Part shown: positions 58,579 through 64,000 of the stretch, in pieces | Layout: each line of letters opens with the position of its first letter | Numbering within the stretch: the stretch's first letter is position 1 | DNA from: Pseudomonas chlororaphis | GTDB taxonomy: Bacteria; Pseudomonadota; Gammaproteobacteria; Pseudomonadales; Pseudomonadaceae | Assembly (NCBI RefSeq): GCF_000783395.1 | Contig: NZ_JSFK01000032.1 | Location: 1 to 64,000, forward strand | DNA length: 64,000 nucleotides | Direction: 5' to 3' | The notes under the pieces: generated by a model | The model's database searches: none | Told to the model about the DNA's origin: nothing | Seen by the model: the letters and a program-made list of their open reading frames with translations, nothing else | Program-made: the position numbers and the translations under genes

Positions 58579-59367
58579 TCAGCGAAAAAACTCCCCCGGC
58601 GTCTCCCCGAACTGCTGACGAAACGCCGCGATAAACGCCGATGTCGAGTCGTAGCCGCAGGCCAGCGCGACGTCGGTGACGCGTTCACCTTTTTCCAGTG
58701 GCGTCAGTGCGCCAAGCAGGCGCAGGCGCTGACGCCAGGCGCGGAAGGTCAGGCCGGTGTCGCGCAGAAACAGGCGCGTAAGGGTCTTTTCGGTGACGCC
58801 GAACTTCTCGCTCCAGTGGCTCAGCGTGGTTTGCTGTTCCGGATGGTGTTCCAGGCTCTGGTAGATCTGCTTCAAACGGGCGTCTTGCGGCAACGGCAAC
58901 ATCAGGTCGATCTGCGGCGCTTCGGCCAGTTGATCGAGGATGACCTGAGCGAGACGTCCGTGCGGGCCACTCTGGTCGTATTCCACCGGGACCTGACTGA
59001 ACGCGCGGATCAGCTCCCTGAGCAGATCGCTGACGCCGAGCACATGACAGCGCTCGAGCGCCCATCCGGCGACGCTGCAATCGATGTACAGGCTGCGCAT
59101 TTCGGTGTGCGGCGAGCTGAACACCCGATGCGGCACGCCCGCCGGGATCCACACGGCGCGTTCGGGCGGGGCGACGAAGCGGCCGACGCTGGTCTGGATT
59201 TCCAGCACACCTTGAATCGCGTAGGACAACTGCACCCACGGGTGACTATGCCGCCGGGTCAGGGCGCGATTGGGCAGCGATTCGGTGCGGCCGTAGAGTG
59301 GACGCGGCAGGCTGGGCAGCCCGGGAATGCTGCGGCGCACGCTTTTGTCATGTCCTTTAGGCGGCAT
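58579..59367 (-). CDS. AraC-family transcriptional regulator
   Basis: A 262-residue regulator from ATG 59367 (MPPKGHDKSV). The N-terminal cupin part includes 'RRHSHPWVQLSYAIQG' and 'WIPAGVPHRV'; the C-terminal double helix-turn-helix ends 'SAFIAAFRQQFGETPGEFFR'. It is divergent from the SBF-like transporter at 59452 with 84 bases between, so that gene is a likely target. Adjacent to the DyP gene only by convergent ends. Confidence 0.9.
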   Translation of the reverse strand: MPPKGHDKSVRRSIPGLPSLPRPLYGRTESLPNRALTRRHSHPWVQLSYAIQGVLEIQTSVGRFVAPPERAVWIPAGVPHRVFSSPHTEMRSLYIDCSVAGWALERCHVLGVSDLLRELIRAFSQVPVEYDQSGPHGRLAQVILDQLAEAPQIDLMLPLPQDARLKQIYQSLEHHPEQQTTLSHWSEKFGVTEKTLTRLFLRDTGLTFRAWRQRLRLLGALTPLEKGERVTDVALACGYDSTSAFIAAFRQQFGETPGEFFR

Positions 59368-59451
59368 CTTGTGGCCCTTCGGCGTTAGTCGGTAATTGGC
59401 AGTCACGTTAGAGTCGTCGGCACGCACTGGCAACCCCCGGATGAACCGACC

Positions 59452-60450
59452 ATGACTCGCCCTCGCTTTTTGCCCGACAACTTCACCCTGACGCTGATTG
59501 GCGTCGTGCTGCTGGCCAGTTTTCTACCGGCCAGCGGCCAGGTCGCCGTCGGCTTCGGCTGGCTGACCAACCTCGCCATCGCGCTGCTGTTTTTCCTGCA
59601 CGGCGCCAAACTGTCCCGCGAATCGATCATTGCCGGTGCCGGTCACTGGCGCCTGCATTTGCTGGTGTTCGGTTTGACGTTTGTCCTGTTCCCGTTATTG
59701 GGGCTGGCGCTGAAACCGCTGCTGTCTCCGTTGATCGGCGACAAGCTGTATATGGGCATGCTCTACCTGTGCGCCTTGCCGGCCACGGTGCAGTCGGCGA
59801 TCGCCTTCACCTCGCTGGCACGGGGAAATATTCCGGCGGCGATCTGCAGCGCGGCGGCGTCGAGCCTGTTCGGGATTTTCCTCACGCCGTTGCTGGTGAC
59901 ACTGCTGCTCGACGTCCACGGTGACGGCGGTTCGACGCTGGATGCGATTCTGAAAATCAGCGTGCAGTTGTTGCTTCCGTTCATTGCCGGGCAGATCGCC
60001 CGGCGCTGGATCGGTGCGTGGGTCGGGCGCAACAAGAACTGGCTGAAGTTTGTCGATCAGGGTTCGATTTTGCTGGTGGTCTACGGCGCATTCAGTGAGG
60101 CGGTCAACGAAGGCATCTGGCATCAGATTCCGCTGGTCGAGTTGCTGGGGCTGGTGGTGGTCTGCTGCATTCTGTTGGCGCTGGTGCTGTTGGCGTCGAC
60201 GCTGTTGGGCAAGGCATTCGGCTTTAGTCAGGAAGACCGCATCACCATCCTGTTCTGCGGCTCGAAAAAGAGCCTGGCCACCGGTGTGCCGATGGCCCAG
60301 GTGTTGTTTGCCGGCAGCACCATCGGCGTGTTGATTCTGCCGCTGATGCTGTTTCATCAGATTCAGTTGATGGTCTGTGCGGTGCTCGCTCAGCGCTATG
60401 CGAAACGGCCGGAATCGGTGCCAGAGTTGATGGCGCAAGTCGACCCATAA
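59452..60450 (+). CDS. Bile acid:sodium symporter-like membrane protein (SBF-like)
   Basis: A 332-residue inner-membrane protein with about ten hydrophobic segments, of the SBF_like (PF13593) group. The chain opens 'LPDNFTLTLIGVVLLASFLPASG' (membrane segment 1) and has 'GAKLSRESIIAGAGHWRLHL', and near the end 'FCGSKKSLATGVPMAQVLF', conserved in the group. Substrate unknown; organic anion uptake with sodium is the family role. Divergent from the AraC gene. Confidence 0.9.
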   Translation: MTRPRFLPDNFTLTLIGVVLLASFLPASGQVAVGFGWLTNLAIALLFFLHGAKLSRESIIAGAGHWRLHLLVFGLTFVLFPLLGLALKPLLSPLIGDKLYMGMLYLCALPATVQSAIAFTSLARGNIPAAICSAAASSLFGIFLTPLLVTLLLDVHGDGGSTLDAILKISVQLLLPFIAGQIARRWIGAWVGRNKNWLKFVDQGSILLVVYGAFSEAVNEGIWHQIPLVELLGLVVVCCILLALVLLASTLLGKAFGFSQEDRITILFCGSKKSLATGVPMAQVLFAGSTIGVLILPLMLFHQIQLMVCAVLAQRYAKRPESVPELMAQVDP

Positions 60451-60462
60451 CACACCGCCTCG

Positions 60463-60548
60463 TGTAGGAGCTGCCGAAGGCTGCGATCTTTTGATCTTGT
60501 CTTTTAAAAAACAAAGTCAAATGATCGCAGCCTTCGGCAGCTCCTACA
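60463..60548. repeat. REP-like inverted pair, second family
   Basis: GTAGGAGCTGCCGAAGGCTG and CAGCCTTCGGCAGCTCCTAC arms enclosing an A/T-rich loop. The right arm holds the stop codon of the response regulator gene. Confidence 0.88.
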
Positions 60549-61143
60549 GAGTTCCGGCGTATTTCACGGCAGCCGCCCGTGAGGGCACGTTCAGTGTGCG
60601 TAATAAAGAAGACACATGAATGCGCACAGTGAACGGCGAAATATCCAGTTCACGGGCGATTTCCTTGTTGGTCTTGCCTTGGGCGATCAAGCGCAGCACG
60701 TCTTGCTGACGAGGCGTAAGGGCGGCGCCGGTTTCCAGCGGCAGCAAGCCGGACGGCGCAAACTTCACCAGCACCTCACCTTCACGAATCGCCAGAATCG
60801 CCTGACCGATTTCATCGGGGGCAATGTTTTTGCCGATAAAACCGTCAATGCCAGCGGTCATGACTTCGCTGATCAACGACTCATCATCGACCATCGACAC
60901 CACAATCAGCGTGGTACGCGGCAGGCGCCGACGCAGCTCCGCGAGCTGGCTCACACATGTGAGCCCGGGGAAGCGCAAGTCGAGAATCAATGTGTCCGGC
61001 TCGCCCAAAGGCAGCAGCGCCAGTACGGCGTCGAGATCGCCCGCTTCTTCGATAACGGCTTCGGGCAGCAACCGCTGAACCGTGCGCAGCATCGCTTCGC
61101 GAAACAGCGGGTGATCGTCGGCTATGATAATTCGGCAGGTCAT
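60544..61143 (-). CDS. NarL/LuxR-type response regulator
   Basis: A 199-residue response regulator. Receiver domain at 1-120 with acidic pocket Asp9-Asp10, phosphate acceptor Asp55 ('LILDLRFPG') and Lys105; LuxR-type helix-turn-helix at the end ('LTPRQQDVLRLIAQGKTNKE', 'SPFTVRIHVSSLLRTLNV'). It is divergent from a hybrid histidine kinase (115 bases), its likely partner. The TAG stop lies within the REP-like repeat, which seems to have cut or set the C-terminus. Confidence 0.92.
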   Translation of the reverse strand: MTCRIIIADDHPLFREAMLRTVQRLLPEAVIEEAGDLDAVLALLPLGEPDTLILDLRFPGLTCVSQLAELRRRLPRTTLIVVSMVDDESLISEVMTAGIDGFIGKNIAPDEIGQAILAIREGEVLVKFAPSGLLPLETGAALTPRQQDVLRLIAQGKTNKEIARELDISPFTVRIHVSSLLRTLNVPSRAAAVKYAGTL

Positions 61144-61258
61144 GGCGTGACCCTCCCTGGGTCAGGCGTTACTCAAGGCTTGCACCTTAGCACCGGGCGC
61201 GAAGGTTGCCTGTAGGCTGATTCGGAAACTGACGATTGCCGCACAAGGACGTTTAACC

Positions 61259-62881
61259 ATGAAGTTCGAGAAAAACACCGAACTCGACCAGGCCAACCTG
61301 CGCATCATCATTGCCAGTATCGCCGTGGTTTATATGCTGATACTGGGCTTTTTGCCTGGCCAGCGCTTCGATACGTACCTGCCGATCATTACTTACATCA
61401 TTGTGTTTTTGTTGGCCTCGATCGCCCTGCGTCAGGCGATTGTGCGTTGGCCGGGGCATTACCCGGCACGGCGGATTTTCGCCATGGTTCACGATTACAC
61501 CGGCACCTGCTTTGGTCTGGTGGTGGGCGGCGAGATGGCGTTGCCACTGTACGCGGTGATCATCTGGGTCAACCTGGGCAATGGCATGCGCTATGGCTCG
61601 CGCTATCTGGCGATTGCCACGGCGCTGGCGTTGCTGGCATTGCTGTGTGTTTATCGCCTGACGCCGGTGTGGCAGGCGCAACCGTTCATGGTGTTGATGC
61701 TGATGCTCACCAGCACGGTGATTCCGTTTTATGCGCATTTGTTGCTGGAGCGTACGCGCAAGGCCTCCGAAGAAGCGGTGGCGGCGAATCTGGAAAAGTC
61801 GCGGTTTCTCGCCCAGGCCAGTCATGATCTGCGCCAGCCGATTCATTCCATCGGTTTGTTTACTGCCTGTCTGCGTGAGTCGAGACTGGGCGAGGAGGAG
61901 CGGCGATTGGTCGACAATATCGACCGTTCGTTGCTCAACGTTTCGCAACTGTTCCGCTCGATTCTCGATCTGTACACCCTCGATAACGGCCGGGTTCTGC
62001 CCAAACTGCAAACCTTCAATTTAGGTGAATGGCTCGCAGATCTGATTCGCCAGAACGCCGAAGCGGCACGTTGGGCTGGAGTGGAGTTGCGTTTGCGCCC
62101 CTGTGAATATTGGGTGCAAACCGATCCGGCGTTACTCGCGACCATGGTGCAGAACGTGCTATCCAACTGCTTCAAATATGGCGCGCATCGGCCGATGCTG
62201 ATCGGCGTGCGCCGGCGCGGGGCAGGGCTGGCCATTGTGATTTATGACCAAGGCAACGGTATCGCCGAGGAGCATCTGGGCAGGGTATTCGAGGAGTTTT
62301 ATCGGGTGCGGCAAGTGCGCGATAAAGACGTCGAAGGCGTGGGGCTGGGGCTGTCGATCGTCAAGCGTCTGGGTGAGTTGATCGGTGTCGGCGTTGCCTT
62401 GCGCTCACGGCTCGGGCGGGGAACGGCGGTGACTTTGTACGGATTGCCGATCGCCGCGCCACCGCCGTTAACGGTCAACCGGAATGAGGCGCGCCAAGTC
62501 GGTTTGCTGACCGGGCTGAAGGTGTGCCTGGTGGAAGATGACCGCAATGTGCTGCTGGCGACTTCAGCGTTGCTGGAGCGTTGGGGCTGTGTGGTTCAGG
62601 CCGAGTTGACGGCTCAGGACCTGGTCACCGACTGCGACATCATCGTCGCCGATTATGACCTCGGCAGCCATGCCACCGGCGTCGAATGTATCGATGATGT
62701 GCGCAGGCAGCGTGGTTGGGCGGTACCGGCGATGATCATCACCGGGCATGACGTCGAGAAAATCCAGGCAGCCCTGCACGACCGCGACATCGCCATCCTG
62801 TCCAAACCGGTACGCCCGGCCGAACTGCGCGCAACTTTGCGAGACTTGCGCGATCACCAACCGCAAACCCAACCCCTGTAG
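61259..62881 (+). CDS. Hybrid sensor histidine kinase/response regulator
   Basis: A 540-residue membrane kinase. Residues 18-165 hold six hydrophobic segments and no large periplasmic loop, suggesting a signal sensed in the membrane. A HisKA domain has 'ASHDLRQPIHSIGLF' with the phosphorylated His near residue 188. An ATPase domain follows ('NVLSNCFKYG', 'DQGNGI', 'GVGLGLSIVKRLG'), and a receiver domain from about residue 420 with 'VEDD' and acceptor Asp in 'VADYDLGS'. This architecture resembles RpfC/MxtR-type kinases. Its TAG stop is part of the REP-like repeat at 62877. Confidence 0.9.
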   Translation: MKFEKNTELDQANLRIIIASIAVVYMLILGFLPGQRFDTYLPIITYIIVFLLASIALRQAIVRWPGHYPARRIFAMVHDYTGTCFGLVVGGEMALPLYAVIIWVNLGNGMRYGSRYLAIATALALLALLCVYRLTPVWQAQPFMVLMLMLTSTVIPFYAHLLLERTRKASEEAVAANLEKSRFLAQASHDLRQPIHSIGLFTACLRESRLGEEERRLVDNIDRSLLNVSQLFRSILDLYTLDNGRVLPKLQTFNLGEWLADLIRQNAEAARWAGVELRLRPCEYWVQTDPALLATMVQNVLSNCFKYGAHRPMLIGVRRRGAGLAIVIYDQGNGIAEEHLGRVFEEFYRVRQVRDKDVEGVGLGLSIVKRLGELIGVGVALRSRLGRGTAVTLYGLPIAAPPPLTVNRNEARQVGLLTGLKVCLVEDDRNVLLATSALLERWGCVVQAELTAQDLVTDCDIIVADYDLGSHATGVECIDDVRRQRGWAVPAMIITGHDVEKIQAALHDRDIAILSKPVRPAELRATLRDLRDHQPQTQPL

Positions 62882-62995
62882 GAGCTGCGGCACGCTGCGA
62901 TCTTTTGATCTTCATGTTCAGGATCAGGATCAGGATCAGGATCAAAATCAAAAGATCGCAGCCTCGTTGCACTCGACAGCTCCTACAGGGTCAAG
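62877..62995. repeat. REP-like pair with AGGATC tandem array in the loop
   Basis: TGTAGGAGCTGC-GGCACGCTGCGATC and the inverted right arm GATCGCAGC...AGCTCCTACAGG. In the loop AGGATC is repeated four times in tandem (62920-62943). The arms are imperfect compared with the 60463 pair. Confidence 0.85.
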
Positions 62996-62998
62996 CTT

Positions 62999-63307
62999 CT
63001 AGCGTTTGCACAGGTAGTCCTGGGTGATGGTGGTTTGCAGGCAGTTGTATTGGCCCATGGTGCGGCAGATGTTTTTCTCCGAGCCGGTCACTTCGGCGTT
63101 TTTGTAGCCCCAGGTCTTGCAGCGTTGTGCGGCGACGGTCAGGCCTTGTTCGGCGCTGGTCTGGCCGCTTTCGAATTGGCCCAGTTCGTAGGAGACCTGG
63201 ACGACGCCATCGTTTTTGCTGCCGCCGGTGGCTTCCCATTGTTTTGGCGTGGCGCAGCCAGTGAGGAAAAGGGCGCTGAGGGTGAGTGTCGCGATCAAGA
63301 TTTTCAT
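62999..63307 (-). CDS. YecR-like lipoprotein
   Basis: A 102-residue lipoprotein from ATG 63307: signal MKILIATLTLSALFLTGC with Cys18. The mature part 'KQWEATGGSKNDGVVQVSYE' and the cysteine-bearing C-terminal half ('CKTWGYKNAEV', 'CRTMGQYNCLQ', 'YLCKR') match the pattern of E. coli YecR, an uncharacterised lipoprotein linked to the flagellar regulon there. Whether it is flagellar here is not known. Second gene after 63340-63654, 32 bases away, likely in one operon. Confidence 0.8.
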   Translation of the reverse strand: MKILIATLTLSALFLTGCATPKQWEATGGSKNDGVVQVSYELGQFESGQTSAEQGLTVAAQRCKTWGYKNAEVTGSEKNICRTMGQYNCLQTTITQDYLCKR

Positions 63308-63339
63308 GAGCAAACGGAGTCCTTTACCGGGCGGAGAAG

Positions 63340-63654
63340 TTATTGCAGCGGGATTGGCGAAGCGCCTTTCGGCAGGCACGACAGCGGCGGCGACATCATG
63401 CCCATGCTCGCCACGGCGATAATTACGCCACTGGGCAATTCACAGTTGTATTCCCCGGCCGGGGTGTACGCGGTGTAGTAGGTGAGGGTGCTGTCGTTGC
63501 GGATGTTGTCGATTTTCGACACTGGTTTACCGATCACTGTTTGCGCGCGTTCTTTCATGCTCGCTTCAGTGGGTTTGACGGTCTGACAGCCGGCCACGCC
63601 GAGCAGCACAGCGCCGACCAGGGCGATCTTGCAGAGGTTTGCATGGAGTTTCAT
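63340..63654 (-). CDS. Small lipoprotein of unknown function
   Basis: A 104-residue lipoprotein from ATG 63654, signal MKLHANLCKIALVGAVLLGVAGC (Cys23, given in parts: MKLHANLCKI... VAGC). The mature part has 'TEASMKERAQTVIGKPVSKI' followed by two cysteines in 'YNCELP' and 'LSCLPKG' that could pair. It resembles the small SmpA/OmlA-like fold in outline ('GKPVSKIDNI...') but no firm family is assigned. Probably co-transcribed with the YecR-like gene. Confidence 0.72.
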   Translation of the reverse strand: MKLHANLCKIALVGAVLLGVAGCQTVKPTEASMKERAQTVIGKPVSKIDNIRNDSTLTYYTAYTPAGEYNCELPSGVIIAVASMGMMSPPLSCLPKGASPIPLQ

Positions 63655-63847
63655 GGTGTGTCTTCCTTGGTGTTGTTCTGATTTCCAGGCACAACGATCC
63701 CGCACGCTGCGAACAGGCAACGTTGAGGAACATCGGGGGTTGCGGGGGAATATAACGCCAGCAGACAGGTCGGTCGATTAGCACAAATGTGCTAGTGCGG
63801 CGCTCAACAGGCAGCTCGCTAAAACCGCCTGTTGCGCCGAAGGAGGA

Positions 63848-64000
63848 TTACTGTGGACTGTTGAACTGGTCGGAATAGCTGCCGGTCATCAATGCTGAGG
63901 CAACGCGATCAGAACCAACGCCGACACGCGAATAGGCAACCCGATTGACGCCGGTACGATCGGCGCCATCAGAGGCGACTGCGCCAGCGCCAACATGATC
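63848..64000 (-). CDS. Partial gene at right edge, unknown function
   Basis: The C-terminal 50 residues of a minus-strand gene that runs off the window. The sequence has a loose repeated pattern ('DGADRTGVNRVAYSR', 'GVGSDRVASALM') with Asp-Arg pairs and ends 'SDQFNSPQ'. I associate this type of sequence with small exported or repetitive Pseudomonas proteins but do not recognise the family. GATC-containing edge prevents seeing the start. Confidence 0.5.
   Translation of the reverse strand, partial: DHVGAGAVASDGADRTGVNRVAYSRVGVGSDRVASALMTGSYSDQFNSPQ

Overview
The window looks like chromosomal DNA of a Pseudomonas of the P. fluorescens complex. The evidence is GC-rich coding DNA, REP-type repeats of the 'GAGCGGGCTCGCTCCCACA' and 'TAGGAGCTGCCGAAGGCTGCGATC' kinds, a DUF1652 protein, many LysR regulators beside small catabolic operons, and a Pseudomonas-style two-partner secretion locus. 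This assignment is an inference from sequence character; no database search was run. I see no rRNA, tRNA, CRISPR array, complete insertion sequence or replication origin.

Layout. 0-8.4 kb: a small unknown gene, a YedK/HMCES-type DNA-protein crosslink protein, a sulfonate/taurine-type ABC permease with two periplasmic binding proteins (no ATPase beside them), a polysaccharide deacetylase lipoprotein, a Nudix hydrolase and several small or unknown proteins. 8.4-12.1 kb: a LysR regulator divergent from an aldarate transporter and glucarate dehydratase. 12.2-22.4 kb: LysR, a YdiJ-type D-2-hydroxyglutarate dehydrogenase, a split PqiA pair, a membrane acyltransferase, LysR, an SDR and a DHA2 efflux pump. 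22.6-28.5 kb: sad with its divergent regulator ptrR, then an isochorismatase-like hydrolase with a ketoglutarate-semialdehyde-type dehydrogenase, an HxlR regulator and a GST. 28.6-34.9 kb: a catabolic block (NCS1 permease, LysR, M20 amidohydrolase, DUF1028, RidA-like, flavin monooxygenase) that probably imports and opens an unidentified nitrogen compound. 35.2-36.7 kb: an alpha/beta hydrolase divergent from an HxlR regulator.

36.8-51.2 kb is the most striking region: a two-partner secretion / contact-dependent inhibition locus. It has a TpsB transporter, a 2965-residue CdiA/FhaB-type exoprotein, its immunity gene, and then an AT-richer array of orphan toxin tails and immunity genes. Recognisable in the array are two further copies of the resident toxin tail and immunity gene, a barnase-type RNase tail, a deaminase-type tail with a SUKH (SMI1/KNR4) immunity gene, and an unassigned tail with a small acidic immunity candidate. 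A palindromic element of about 60 bp (GGGGACAGACCACGTTT...AAACGTGGTCTGTCCCC-TTTTT) stands at nearly every module junction, five complete copies plus one left end. It may have driven cassette capture or may insulate transcription between modules.

51.6-64 kb: an LLM-class monooxygenase, a flavin reductase and a second NCS1 permease (a second candidate N-heterocycle system), a PotF-type polyamine-binding protein, a TerC-family membrane protein, a DyP-type peroxidase, an AraC regulator divergent from an SBF-like transporter, a divergent response regulator / hybrid histidine kinase pair whose stop codons both fall inside REP-like repeats, two small lipoproteins and a partial gene at the right edge.
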